This document shows, piece after piece, positions 34,249 through 43,511 of a stretch of DNA of 45,882 bases. Source of the stretch: Candidatus Saccharimonadota bacterium (GTDB lineage: Bacteria > Patescibacteriota > Saccharimonadia > Saccharimonadales > UBA10212); assembly GCA_013815775.1 (NCBI GenBank), contig JACDFN010000001.1, positions 1 through 45,882 on the forward strand, given 5' to 3'. Both the position numbers and the translations under genes were made by a program. A model generated the notes under the pieces. It ran no database searches. It was not told the origin of the DNA and saw nothing but the letters and a program-made list of their open reading frames with translations. Within the stretch, counting starts at the first letter, position 1. Each line of letters begins with the position of its first letter.

Positions 34249-35411
34249 GACAACTCCTTAGCAACTTTTAAAAATTCTTCTGCGCTTTTTACCCAAGAAA
34301 ACTCCCTTGCTCGCTCTGGTCCCTCAAGCCTTGCTTTATCAGTTTTGTTATCGATATTTCTTAAGTAATCCTCCATGGCTAAGGTTAATTTCTCTAAGTT
34401 GTCACTTGGCACCATTTTCCCGGCACTACCTACCACTTCGGGTAAGGATGAGTTATTGGCAGTTATAACAGGTACACCGCAGGCCAGAGCCTCAAGTGGG
34501 GGCATTCCAAAACCCTCATAGTGGCTAGGGTAAACTAGCATTTTAGTTCCCGATATTATTGCCGGTTTGTCTTCATCTTTAACATAAGATGAAGGTCTGA
34601 TGATATTGTATCCTTCGTTTACCTTACTGATGATCTTCTGAAAGAGAGTGTCGGTTTTCCAGCCACTTACCCCAACTAGCAGCAAAGAGGTATCCTTAAT
34701 TATATCTTTAGGTAAACTGCAGAAGGCTTCAACCAAACTATCAAGGTTCTTGCGAGGCTCAAGGTTTGAAAGGGCTAGAATATAATCTCCTTCAATCCCG
34801 TATTTACTTTTTACTTCTTCAATTTCCTTTTTACTCCTTCTGTAGAATAGTCTCGGATCAGTTGCGGGGGTTGCTACCACCACCATGGCTGGGTCAATTT
34901 GATAAAAATCTATTATTTCATTTCGAGCATTTTGGGAAATTGTTAGAACTCTGTTTGTTTTTTCAATAGATTTACGGACCTGTTTAGTAAGAAAAACAGC
35001 ATTACCCTCATCAGAATATTGGCGATGTAGCTCAAAGGAAAGGTCAAAAATTACAATCGCAGATTTGCTAAAAGCTAGCGGCATACTAACAAACCTTGGG
35101 AATATATAAACTCCTGGACCACACCATAAATCAAGGGGAGGCAGCATTCTCCTGCGCCACAACGCACTCATAACTCTGAATGAGAGGGGTACGGTTTTAA
35201 AGCCAACATGCTTAAAACCAAATTTCAAAAACTTCGCTTTTGTATCATGAGGAATAATTACACTAATTTTTGGGACTTCTAATCCTAAATATTTTCTATC
35301 TTCCAATAGTTCATCTATTCCTTTTAAAATACCTAAGATATATTGGCCAACACCGCTGAAATGGCCTTCGACCAAACCTAGACCATCAATATAGATTGAT
35401 TTTTGCTTCAT
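34245..35411 (-). CDS. GT4-family glycosyltransferase
   Basis: 388 residues with GT4 features: SIYIDGLGLVEGHFSGVGQYILGIL at the start and YILALSNLEPRKNLDSLVEAF plus VYPSHYEGFGMPPLEALACGVPVITANNS in the C-terminal domain. It is first of a two-gene operon with the neighbouring GT4 and may add the preceding sugar. It lies 64 bases downstream of the lectin gene in the same direction. Confidence 0.92.
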   Translation of the reverse strand: MKQKSIYIDGLGLVEGHFSGVGQYILGILKGIDELLEDRKYLGLEVPKISVIIPHDTKAKFLKFGFKHVGFKTVPLSFRVMSALWRRRMLPPLDLWCGPGVYIFPRFVSMPLAFSKSAIVIFDLSFELHRQYSDEGNAVFLTKQVRKSIEKTNRVLTISQNARNEIIDFYQIDPAMVVVATPATDPRLFYRRSKKEIEEVKSKYGIEGDYILALSNLEPRKNLDSLVEAFCSLPKDIIKDTSLLLVGVSGWKTDTLFQKIISKVNEGYNIIRPSSYVKDEDKPAIISGTKMLVYPSHYEGFGMPPLEALACGVPVITANNSSLPEVVGSAGKMVPSDNLEKLTLAMEDYLRNIDNKTDKARLEGPERAREFSWVKSAEEFLKVAKELS

Positions 35412-35475
35412 ATGACTTAGTCATAGTTTAACAGAGGACATAGTACTAACTACAGCGAACATTATTAAATTATTC

Positions 35476-37443
35476 TTATAGCACACCGGAAGTAGAGGTG
35501 TGCCAAAAAGGTAGATTAGCGTTGTTGTAGAGGACCAGATTCCCATCTGGTTGCATGATCATTCTTAAAGAGCCGCGGCCGGAGGTAGAGCTATGCCATA
35601 AAGGACGAGTAGACTTATCGTAAAGCACTAGGTTTCCATCTGGCTGCATGGCCAGGAAGGAGACCTGTTTACCGTCAGTCCCCGTTGCCCAGGTAGGCCT
35701 AGTTGGAGAATAAAGCACTAGGTTTCCATCTGGCTGCAAAATAAGACGAAAGCGCCTATCGGCAGTTTCAATACTCTGGCCTGGGTATAATCTTCCTACC
35801 CCCAAAGTAGTATTAATATACGAAAGATGGTCTGGTCTATGAATAGTATAGGAAGCCCAAACGGGAGTATTAGAAGAGTTATAAATAACCATGTTGCCAT
35901 CGGTTTGCAGTACAACTTGCGATCCGGGGTTACCAGAGGTTTCGGAGTTCCAAAGAGGAACATTGTTGAGACTATAAAGCACTAGGTTTCCATCTGGCTG
36001 CATAACTACCCGGCTAGCTCCCGCTAAGGGACCGGTGCTCCAAACAGACTTAAAGTTAGAATTAAGAGTTAGGTTGCCATCTTTTTGCAAAGTTAAAACA
36101 GTCTGAGAGTCTGGTGATAATAGATAATCGTCCTTGTTTAATATACCCCCTGAACCAAGTGTCGTATTAGTCGAGTTAGATGGACTAATGGCTGTATTGA
36201 CATTAACCGTGAAGAAAAGTCCGAGGTCGTTTAGCCATGAGCGGCCTTCAGCTACGAGGTTGTAGTACTCACTATACGTCCCAGCTGCATTTGGTGCCTG
36301 AAGAGCAAATTCAAATGTAGCGATCCCTCCGGGTGATATTGTGTTTTCCAACATTTTTGCGGCTCTGCTATTAGAGACCCAAGTTGAGTCGGCAAAAATG
36401 CCAACACTATCCATCGGTCTTGAAGCAGCAAGGTGGAAAAACGATTGATCCCAGGTTTGGGTACCCATATTACGAGCTTTAACACGGACGTAGATTTTAC
36501 CGCCCGGAACTACTGTAGGCACAGAAGTAAATGTTTGTGTTCTGGCTGAGTTGGAGTAAGCCCATTGACCCTCATATAACCAAGCCCAAGGAATGTTTGA
36601 ATTTGGCGAACCGAACCAGTCTATGTACATTCTCCAGAAGTTACGGTTACCGTATGCACCGCAACTATCACCGCTGCCGTATAAGTTATTCAAGGCCGAA
36701 ACGTTGGGCTGGTAGGGAGTGTAGTTATAGAGACCTGCGGTAGCCTGGTTTTGCATACTAACGTCTGTCCCCCCACAGCCGGCGTTAGGATTATATTGAA
36801 CGAAGCTTGTACGCCCACCGCCAAAGTTATATAGATTAGGCTGCTTAGCGTAGCGCTGGAATTGGCGCGCGGCGTTGTAGACTTGGTTAAAAAATCCATA
36901 ATACTCAGCGTCACATGGGGCAGTATCGGGACAGCCATATCCGGTTGCGCTTCTGTATTGAATGTTCCACGGCCAATCGTCGGTAACTAAACTTTGCTCT
37001 TTCTGAAGCAGCACAATCATTGCCTTAGCACTAACCCCGCAAGCTTGTGCTACGTCATAAATAATTTGTGCGGCGGACTTTGAACCCGCACTAACCGACC
37101 CGCCACAGTAAGCGTCGGGCGACTTGGCGGGTATTGCTTGGGAATAATCCTTAAGGCAAGTATAAGGCGGGGGATTTCCCCTGGAGGTTCCGTATTCGGC
37201 GCGGGTCATGCTGCCAGAGTAAATTTTTGTTCCGTTGGTGTCACAAACTGGAACTTTAGTGTTTAAGAATGTCTGAATATCACCGGGGTTCATAGTGTTA
37301 GGATTGAAAAATATAGCGTCGTCAATGATTCGGCCTGCTTGCCAATCGCTGCCTGATAAAGCTGAAGCCGGTGGACTGAAGACAAGTGCACTTAATAAAG
37401 AGATGGTGGCGACCGATAAGTAGAATTTTATGTACCGTGCCAT
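35476..37443 (-). CDS. Large secreted protein with lysozyme-like, NBR1-Ig-like and twin B-lectin domains
   Basis: 655 residues. Signal peptide 1-28 (ends SPPASA). Residues about 29-285 form a Cys-rich domain with VLLQKEQSLV (E149), reminiscent of transglycosylase/lysozyme active sites but not proven. Residues about 290-416 look like an NBR1/FW-type Ig domain (RNMGTQTW, SPGGIATFEF, WLNDLGLFF). Residues about 425-655 hold two bulb-lectin domains with six QxDGNxxxY-like motifs, mostly MQPDGNLVLY. B-lectins bind mannose. It is placed in a GDP-mannose-based glycan cluster. A role in binding a host or self surface is inferred. Confidence 0.85.
   Translation of the reverse strand: MARYIKFYLSVATISLLSALVFSPPASALSGSDWQAGRIIDDAIFFNPNTMNPGDIQTFLNTKVPVCDTNGTKIYSGSMTRAEYGTSRGNPPPYTCLKDYSQAIPAKSPDAYCGGSVSAGSKSAAQIIYDVAQACGVSAKAMIVLLQKEQSLVTDDWPWNIQYRSATGYGCPDTAPCDAEYYGFFNQVYNAARQFQRYAKQPNLYNFGGGRTSFVQYNPNAGCGGTDVSMQNQATAGLYNYTPYQPNVSALNNLYGSGDSCGAYGNRNFWRMYIDWFGSPNSNIPWAWLYEGQWAYSNSARTQTFTSVPTVVPGGKIYVRVKARNMGTQTWDQSFFHLAASRPMDSVGIFADSTWVSNSRAAKMLENTISPGGIATFEFALQAPNAAGTYSEYYNLVAEGRSWLNDLGLFFTVNVNTAISPSNSTNTTLGSGGILNKDDYLLSPDSQTVLTLQKDGNLTLNSNFKSVWSTGPLAGASRVVMQPDGNLVLYSLNNVPLWNSETSGNPGSQVVLQTDGNMVIYNSSNTPVWASYTIHRPDHLSYINTTLGVGRLYPGQSIETADRRFRLILQPDGNLVLYSPTRPTWATGTDGKQVSFLAMQPDGNLVLYDKSTRPLWHSSTSGRGSLRMIMQPDGNLVLYNNANLPFWHTSTSGVL
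35621..36002. repeat. 28-base exact repeats inside the lectin gene
   Basis: A 28-base sequence starting TAAAGCACTAGGTTTCCATC occurs identically at 35621-35648, 35711-35738 and 35975-36002 on the plus strand. They encode the B-lectin motif region. Exact identity at DNA level indicates recent duplication or gene conversion. Confidence 0.85.
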
Positions 37444-37447
37444 ATGT

Positions 37448-37987
37448 TTATACCTCTATAACCTTAGACTGGAAAGCTTCAGCTGTTGCTGACTTATAGA
37501 TAACTTTTATCGTCCAGGGGCCGCCTCCTAAAGGAGTATCCCACTCCATAGGGGCGCACTGAGTGTAGGATACGTTTTGAAAACCACTGGAAGATTTTGT
37601 TTTAACTTGAGAGCCCTGTGTGGCGGTTGCAGTGCAGGTTCCTCCTTCTTCAAATACACCTGTAACATATGCCCTTACTAAAACACCAGTTGCCTCTGTG
37701 ATTACTACAGTGGCCGGGTTTGTCTGTGATGAAGAAGGAGGGTTTTTAATTTGCTCGTCACGATTTACGATTTCTTCTTTATGTTTATTGGCTTCGTCTT
37801 TTTCCTCGTCTGTGGGGGGGTCTAGATTAACCTCTTGGCCGTCCTCTGTAATTAGCTGGGCCTGGTCGTTCAGAGGAGCCTTATTATTGCGAGCCACGGC
37901 CAAATATAAAAGCGCGGAACCTGCGATGATTATCGCCGCCGATGCCAAAAGAACCTTGCGAAGTTTTTTATTTCGAATAGTTACCAT
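37448..37987 (-). CDS. Small anchored extracytoplasmic protein
   Basis: 179 residues. A basic start (RNKKLRKV) and a hydrophobic segment at about 12-32 act as signal anchor. A charged, Lys/Glu-rich spacer follows (about 50-85). The C-terminal part (about 90-179) is a beta-rich domain with two Cys that could pair. It lies 4 bases before the lectin gene in the same direction and probably shares its transcript, so may be an accessory. Family not recognised. Confidence 0.75.
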   Translation of the reverse strand: MVTIRNKKLRKVLLASAAIIIAGSALLYLAVARNNKAPLNDQAQLITEDGQEVNLDPPTDEEKDEANKHKEEIVNRDEQIKNPPSSSQTNPATVVITEATGVLVRAYVTGVFEEGGTCTATATQGSQVKTKSSSGFQNVSYTQCAPMEWDTPLGGGPWTIKVIYKSATAEAFQSKVIEV

Positions 37988-38011
37988 GTTTGTTTTTAAA
38001 TTTGTACTTTT

Positions 38012-38041
38012 ATTTTAACATAAGAATTTAATTGTAAACAA
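38012..38041 (-). promoter_or_regulatory. Candidate promoter of anchored protein/lectin operon
   Basis: TTGTTT (38036-38041), an 18-base spacer and TAAAAT (38012-38017) on the minus strand lie about 25 bases before the start at 37987. Confidence 0.4.
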
Positions 38042-38067
38042 ATAAGTTCTTAGGAAATTCTCACTAA

Positions 38068-38096
38068 CTTACTAACCTCTCATATTGATATACAAT
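38068..38096 (+). promoter_or_regulatory. Weak promoter of the polytopic GT-like gene
   Basis: TACAAT (38091-38096) preceded by TGATA is a fair -10. CTTACT (38068-38073) is a poor -35 at 17 bases. The divergent intergenic region 37988-38136 thus may hold two promoters. Confidence 0.35.
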
Positions 38097-38136
38097 AAGT
38101 ACCTAGATGCAGAAGATAAATAAGGGTGGCAAAACC

Positions 38137-40218
38137 ATGAAACAGTGGCTGGCCAAGGGATGGGTTCAGTGGCTTATAGCTGCTACCTTCTTCTTCTTGT
38201 TGTCATGGCTTTACTTGGGCAGGTCAATAACCGATTGCTCTACGTCCTCGGTAGCCTTTAACAGTGATAGTACCGGTGGCTTTGGTTGGTTTCAATGGAT
38301 AGGGGGTAATGATTTATCCTGGGACTACAGTACGAAAACGAACTTCCCATACGGAGAATCCGTTGATAGGCCGCACTTTATTACATCTACTCTAATCATT
38401 TTTATTTATAAAATTTTTGCAACTTTTACAACGCCAACTTGCGGAATAAACCTACTAATTCTATTAGGGTATATGTCTACAGCACTGGTAATGTTTGGGT
38501 TTATAAAATGGCTGCTTAGGCGCCCAGACATAGCACTTTTTGCCGGTTATGCAGCCGCTTTCGTGCCATACCATCAACTTAAATCAACCAGTCATATAAC
38601 TTACGTGTATGGCAGCTTTTTCATAGGTATTATTTGGGCGTACTTTTGGTTTATAAGTAAACCATCTTATAGGCGTGGAGCTCTGCTTGGCCTGATAGGC
38701 GCCTCTGGTTTTTACTTTGACGGCTATTTCATTTTCATCAGCGGGGTAATGCTTGGTGCTTTATTTGTCTCATCTTTCCTTGTGGATGTCTGGAGGCTGA
38801 TTTTTAATCGACGGGACACACAGAAGATCTTAAAAGCCGCCTTTATCCGTTTACGTTATCTCGCATTTTCAGCTTTAGTGCTGGCGCTTCTTCTGCTACC
38901 TATCCTCTCCACATATATAAGCCAAGGGGATTCAATAAAACAATCATTGGCAACAGCTAGGAGTAACATCAGGACTGAGACTCTTCTATACGGCTTAAGA
39001 CCGATTGAGTTTATATTACCGAGCTTTAACAATCCAATAATGTCAGATGGCTACCCTGCATGGCGGGCAACCAAATACCATGGCTCTAACTCTCACGAAG
39101 CTACTTTGTTTGTTGGGTATACTATTCTTCTACTAGGGACAATTGCCTATTTTGCTCTTTTCTTTCGTAAGGCCAGGTCTATCACCTTTAAAACACTGCA
39201 TTATCAAAATGTGGTATTTGTTATTACTCTTGTGCTCTTGGCCTCCCTCATCCTTGCTTTACCAGCGGAAGTTACGGTCTTTGGACAAGTTTTTTCAACA
39301 CCGACAGCATACTTAGTACAGCTGACTGCTAGCTGGCGTGTTCTTGCCAGACTCTTCCTTGCTATAGACCCGTTGCTGATAATGCTGGCTGCTCTAGGCC
39401 TATACGTTATCACTAAAGGTTGGAGGAAAATTTGGCAAGTGTCATTTGTGACTGTTTGCGGGGTTATACTTTTCTTCGAGTACTTGCCCTCACCACTTGG
39501 CAGCACAGGCGACTTATATAAAGACAGCCCGGAAGTTTACCGTCAACTTGCCAAAGATCCAGACGTTGATCTTATAGCCGAATACCCTTTAGCCGACTTT
39601 AGCAATTCCCCCTCCGTATTTACCTTTCAGCAAGTACATAATAAAAACCTACTAAACGGCAACGCCGCTGAAATTATTAAGGGGCCACTTCACTCCAGTA
39701 TCGCTGGTTTAAATGACCCCCAGACACTCGGGGCTTTAAAAATGATGGGCATAGACGTGGTAACTACTTATGGTTTCGACCCAAAAAATTCTGACCTAAC
39801 TGCCTATTACCCAAACAATAGAGGAAGAGGGGGCATTTTTTCATACACAATAAGCAGAAACGTGCCGCCACTTGATACGATCTTAATACTAAGCAAGGGG
39901 TACGAGTCTTTGTTTGTGGATGAACGCCAGATAAGCCATCGCGCCATAACCGGTCCGGCGACGATGAAAGTATTTAAAATTTGGTCCGGACAAGCAAGCG
40001 GTAGATACACCGTTAGTTTCAATGCGCAGGCCGTTGTTTGCGATAAGACCGCTCAAGTTACTGTAGATCAAGCCGGGAAAAACTTATGGTCTGGGAGTGT
40101 AGGAGCAGATTTGCCTGTAAATATAAGTTTTACGGCAAATGGGGACAAACCTATAAACCTGGTACCAACCTGCTCTTTAGACATTACTTTTATGAGTGCA
40201 AAGGAGTCAGCTAACTGA
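38137..40218 (+). CDS. Polytopic membrane protein, GT-C/YfhO-like
   Basis: 693 residues from ATG 38137; AAGGGTGG at 38122-38129 lies 7 bases before it, which is why I do not use the ATG at 38107. About 10-12 hydrophobic segments fill the N-terminal 450 residues, with a large extracytoplasmic loop after helix 1 containing acidic D residues (GGNDLSWDYSTK), a layout of GT-C glycosyltransferases. A C-terminal soluble part of about 240 residues is beta-rich. It may attach a sugar using a polyprenyl-phosphate donor. The overlap TGATG at 40218 couples it to the epimerase gene. Confidence 0.8.
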   Translation: MKQWLAKGWVQWLIAATFFFLLSWLYLGRSITDCSTSSVAFNSDSTGGFGWFQWIGGNDLSWDYSTKTNFPYGESVDRPHFITSTLIIFIYKIFATFTTPTCGINLLILLGYMSTALVMFGFIKWLLRRPDIALFAGYAAAFVPYHQLKSTSHITYVYGSFFIGIIWAYFWFISKPSYRRGALLGLIGASGFYFDGYFIFISGVMLGALFVSSFLVDVWRLIFNRRDTQKILKAAFIRLRYLAFSALVLALLLLPILSTYISQGDSIKQSLATARSNIRTETLLYGLRPIEFILPSFNNPIMSDGYPAWRATKYHGSNSHEATLFVGYTILLLGTIAYFALFFRKARSITFKTLHYQNVVFVITLVLLASLILALPAEVTVFGQVFSTPTAYLVQLTASWRVLARLFLAIDPLLIMLAALGLYVITKGWRKIWQVSFVTVCGVILFFEYLPSPLGSTGDLYKDSPEVYRQLAKDPDVDLIAEYPLADFSNSPSVFTFQQVHNKNLLNGNAAEIIKGPLHSSIAGLNDPQTLGALKMMGIDVVTTYGFDPKNSDLTAYYPNNRGRGGIFSYTISRNVPPLDTILILSKGYESLFVDERQISHRAITGPATMKVFKIWSGQASGRYTVSFNAQAVVCDKTAQVTVDQAGKNLWSGSVGADLPVNISFTANGDKPINLVPTCSLDITFMSAKESAN

Positions 40219-41336
40219 TGTTAATTTTTATATATGGAACAACAGGGGAGTTAATTAAAATAGCTCCCATCTTGAAAGCTGTTCCGCGGGAACAATATTT
40301 GTTAATAAATACGGTCCAACAGGCCAAGCAATTGCCGAAACTTCAAGCCCAACTCTTGATTAAAGACGATTTTTTATTAGCAAACGGCTATAAGGGAAGG
40401 GATCTTGAAAATTATTTTCAAGCATTGAGGTGGTTGCCTGCGGTATTTAAGAACTTCTTTAATAACCGCAAGAAAATCAAAAGGGCAATTAAGGAAAATT
40501 CATCCACCCAAAACCTTGTTCTTGTACACGGAGATACCAATACCACCGTTCTTGGAGCTGTCTTCGGTAGGCTTTTAGGGATGCCGGTAGCCCATGTAGA
40601 AGCCGGGCTGCGTAGTTTTGATATTATGCACCCGTTTCCGGAAGAGTTAAATCGAAGAATCGTCAGTCGTATTGCCAGACTTCATTTTGCACCCGGGGAT
40701 CAGCCTGTTAAAAATCTGAACAAAAACAAGGGTGTAGTTATTAATACGGCCTATAACACAGTCAAGGACAGTATCGACCTAGTGCGCCATATTGACACAA
40801 TAGAACTTCCTAAAAATCTTCCGGAACACTACGGCATAGTTTCAATACACCGCAACGAACTATTATCGGACAAGAATGGGTTAAGGGATTTTCTTAAAGT
40901 CTTAAGCGAAGGAGAACTTACAAGTAGTAATTTAATATTTCTGGAACACCCCGTTACGGCTGAGAAAATACGGGTTCTTGGATATGGCAAGTACTTGGAG
41001 TCGCCAAATATAATAAGGTTACCAAAATTGGACTACCCAACCTTCATGAAGCTACTGGGGGGAGCCAATTTTGTACTAACGGATAGTGGAGGGCTGCAAG
41101 AAGAGTGCACATACCTTAATATTCCTTGTGTTGTGCACCGCAAAGTTACCGAAAGGATGGAGGGTTTAGGAGCGAACGTCGAACTTACCGGTATGAAAGC
41201 TGAATTGGTGGCCGAAATTTTAGCAAAACTACTAAAACGGACCAGCTCAGCAAGTGCCTCAGAAAACCAAACATCCCCTACCCAGATAATTACAAATTAT
41301 CTGGGTAGGGGAGGATATATTACCCTTGCTCGCTAA
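40218..41336 (+). CDS. wecB: UDP-N-acetylglucosamine 2-epimerase-like protein
   Basis: 372 residues. It has the conserved motifs of the 2-epimerase family: HGDTNTTVLGA, HVEAGLRSFD, PEELNRRIVSRIARLHFAP, SIHRNELL, DSGGLQEECTYLNIPCVV. This would give UDP-ManNAc for the glycan. It starts inside the stop of the upstream gene. The C-terminal 20 residues are encoded by a perfect hairpin (41275-41311), and the gene's end overlaps the convergent GT2 by 17 bases. Family assignment is sure; the substrate is an inference. Confidence 0.92.
   Translation: MLIFIYGTTGELIKIAPILKAVPREQYLLINTVQQAKQLPKLQAQLLIKDDFLLANGYKGRDLENYFQALRWLPAVFKNFFNNRKKIKRAIKENSSTQNLVLVHGDTNTTVLGAVFGRLLGMPVAHVEAGLRSFDIMHPFPEELNRRIVSRIARLHFAPGDQPVKNLNKNKGVVINTAYNTVKDSIDLVRHIDTIELPKNLPEHYGIVSIHRNELLSDKNGLRDFLKVLSEGELTSSNLIFLEHPVTAEKIRVLGYGKYLESPNIIRLPKLDYPTFMKLLGGANFVLTDSGGLQEECTYLNIPCVVHRKVTERMEGLGANVELTGMKAELVAEILAKLLKRTSSASASENQTSPTQIITNYLGRGGYITLAR
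41275..41311. terminator. Perfect 17-bp hairpin within the 3' end of wecB
   Basis: CCCCTACCCAGATAATT (41275-41291) is the exact reverse complement of AATTATCTGGGTAGGGG (41295-41311), with loop ACA. It lies in the wecB coding sequence close to the convergent GT2 stop. It may stop transcripts from both sides, although no T-run follows; GC-rich base and 17 bp make it strong. Confidence 0.6.
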
Positions 41337-42258
41337 TTATGTAGAGTGGCCGGTTCTGGGTTTCGTTATGAATGCTTTCTACGTATAGAGCCAAAAGCCA
41401 ATTACTAATTAAAACCAGACCTACCAGTAAGCTGACAAATAGCGCCAGGAGTGCCGTGCCGGTTACTGCCAACCCCAGCGGGTCACCAAAAACATACTTC
41501 TCAACAAGTAAAAAAAGACCTGCTATAGCTGAAATGAAGGTCACTAACCCACCTAAGAAACCGATAAATCGAAGAGGTTTAGTGGTTTGGGACACAAAAG
41601 CATGTAGCGCCAATTTTACGAGCTTGTTAAATCCATATGTCGCCTTTCCGCTATGCCGAGCTTGCGCTTCAAATTCAATAAAGGTGCGTCTGTAGCCTAG
41701 CCAGTCCACCAATCCGCGGGTAATGCGACTGCGCTCGGTTAGCTTATTAAATTCATCTATTACCAACCTATCCAATAACCTAAAATCCGTCGAGCGAGGA
41801 ATTGTTTCTCCGTCACTAATTGCATTAAGCAGCTTATAAAAAACTTTGGAACCAATTTTTTTCACCAAACCTTCTTTAGCATTTGCTGTTCGTATCCCGA
41901 CTACAACCTGATATCCGGATTGCCATTTTTTTAAGAACTCACCCAAATAATCTATGGGGTGTTGGCCATCGGCATCAATCATTACTGCCGCATCGCCCTT
42001 GCATTTACTTAGTCCCGCGCTGCTTGCCGCCTCTTTACCGAAATTTCGGGAAAAAGAAATGTAGTGTACGCGTTCATCGCTCTTGGCCAGGCTTTTTATA
42101 GCATCAAGCGATTCATCTTCACTTCCATCGTCAACATAAATAATTTCAAAATCAGGTTGGAGAGTAGTTATAACGTCTGAGATTTTTTGGTGGTGCCAAG
42201 CTAAATTACCAGCCTCGCTATGCACTGGGATAATTATGCTAACTAGCTGCTTGCCCAT
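41320..42258 (-). CDS. GT2-family polyprenyl-phosphate sugar transferase (GtrB/DPM-like)
   Basis: 312 residues. N-terminal GT-A domain with SIIIPVHSEAGNL, YVDDGSEDES and the catalytic-site DADGQHP (DxD-like), SFSRNFGKEAA. The C-terminus has two hydrophobic segments (about 226-252 and 264-290), as in bactoprenol glucosyltransferases. It likely forms a polyprenyl-phosphate sugar, the donor for GT-C enzymes such as the nearby 693-residue protein. It is coupled to the flippase (overlap 20 bases at 42239-42258) and is convergent with wecB. Confidence 0.93.
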   Translation of the reverse strand: MGKQLVSIIIPVHSEAGNLAWHHQKISDVITTLQPDFEIIYVDDGSEDESLDAIKSLAKSDERVHYISFSRNFGKEAASSAGLSKCKGDAAVMIDADGQHPIDYLGEFLKKWQSGYQVVVGIRTANAKEGLVKKIGSKVFYKLLNAISDGETIPRSTDFRLLDRLVIDEFNKLTERSRITRGLVDWLGYRRTFIEFEAQARHSGKATYGFNKLVKLALHAFVSQTTKPLRFIGFLGGLVTFISAIAGLFLLVEKYVFGDPLGLAVTGTALLALFVSLLVGLVLISNWLLALYVESIHNETQNRPLYIISEQG

Positions 42259-43504
42259 GTTTGCCTACAATTCTAAAAATAGTATTAGTGATGAAGTATA
42301 TTATAACTCCTAGAATTACAGATACCCATAAGCTGACTATCATGTTTTGTGGGTTAGTGCTAAGTTGCCATGGCAAAAGGAGGCAAGGCAAAATCACCGA
42401 AAGAGCTAAAAGTAAGCTTCGTCGACTTCTAAGTATAAGCAAGTAAAAAGCGTAGAGCGTAACTGCCACAAGCGATAATTGAAACAAAGTCGCAAATATA
42501 AGGATTTGCCCCTGATTAGCAAATTCTGGTCCAAGTAATGCTTGAGTAATAAAGTTCTTAAATAGAACTTCTAGTAAAAGTGCCCCAGTTCCCATAATTA
42601 GCAGTACTTTATAGGCACTTCTTATAATTCGACGATTACTCATAGGATTATTAGGATCCATTTCAGGCAATATTATCCAAACTAACAAAAAAGATATGTA
42701 GTAAACTGCATTGCTGAGAATGCTAATTCCGCTATAGACTCCGGCAGTATGGGTGTCGAATAGGGCTTTGGCGAAAATAATATCAATGTTTTGTAAAATA
42801 CCTAGTCCTCCCACTACGATAACCGCTCCTGCAGTATAAAGAGTTAAGCTACTCAGGAATTTTCTTTCTGAATTTGTGAAGGGAGAGAACATGGAAGAAA
42901 TTTTCGGTAATTTTACTCCGGCCACCAACCGCAGAATCAGCATTCCCATGATAGTACCTATCATTACCCCCCAAAGAGCGCCTACTGTACCCCATATGGC
43001 ACCAAGTGTGACCGCCATGACAAACTTAAAAAAAGCTCCTGAAAACGCGTATACGCCTACCTGAACCAAACGCTTATGCCCCTGAAGATACCCTGTCCAT
43101 ATTACAGCTGGAATCGCCGTGATTAGAATCACAGCGAGTATTAAAAAGGTAAGGGGCTCATCAATTCTAAGCCCAGTATTAATAAGAGGTGAAAATGCCA
43201 ATACAAGTATTGTGGCGGCTATAAAAAACCAGATTAGAACTTTTTGAATTATTTGCGATTTTTCCCGGGCATCCTTCTCCGGATACTTTTTCACAAGGTA
43301 AATACTAATTATGTTGAATGCTAGTAAAATCGCCAGCACCTGATTAGATAAAGCTAAAATGACAGTGAAATTACCAAAGCTACTTGTATCTAGAACACGA
43401 GAGAGTACCGGGTAAGTAAGATAGTTGAAAAAAGCACCACCAAGGGAGAGGACAGTAAACATACTCGACCGCACATAAAAATTTGATAACTTTATTTTTA
43501 ACAT
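42239..43504 (-). CDS. Wzx-like polysaccharide flippase (MATE/MOP family)
   Basis: 421 residues from ATG 43504; the frame reads back to 43597 but the added residues precede the real hydrophobic start. About 12 hydrophobic segments, with SLGGAFFNYLTYPVLSRVLDTSSFGNFTVILALS at the start, characteristic of O-antigen flippases. It moves lipid-linked sugars across the membrane. Its presence next to a Wzm/Wzt ABC exporter gives two export routes in the cluster. Confidence 0.88.
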   Translation of the reverse strand: MLKIKLSNFYVRSSMFTVLSLGGAFFNYLTYPVLSRVLDTSSFGNFTVILALSNQVLAILLAFNIISIYLVKKYPEKDAREKSQIIQKVLIWFFIAATILVLAFSPLINTGLRIDEPLTFLILAVILITAIPAVIWTGYLQGHKRLVQVGVYAFSGAFFKFVMAVTLGAIWGTVGALWGVMIGTIMGMLILRLVAGVKLPKISSMFSPFTNSERKFLSSLTLYTAGAVIVVGGLGILQNIDIIFAKALFDTHTAGVYSGISILSNAVYYISFLLVWIILPEMDPNNPMSNRRIIRSAYKVLLIMGTGALLLEVLFKNFITQALLGPEFANQGQILIFATLFQLSLVAVTLYAFYLLILRSRRSLLLALSVILPCLLLPWQLSTNPQNMIVSLWVSVILGVIIYFITNTIFRIVGKHGQAAS

Positions 43505-43511
43505 AGGACCT

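Noticed and set aside
35621-36002. 28-base repeats as a CRISPR array
   Set aside because: The copies lie in the B-lectin reading frame with unequal spacing and encode the same protein motif.
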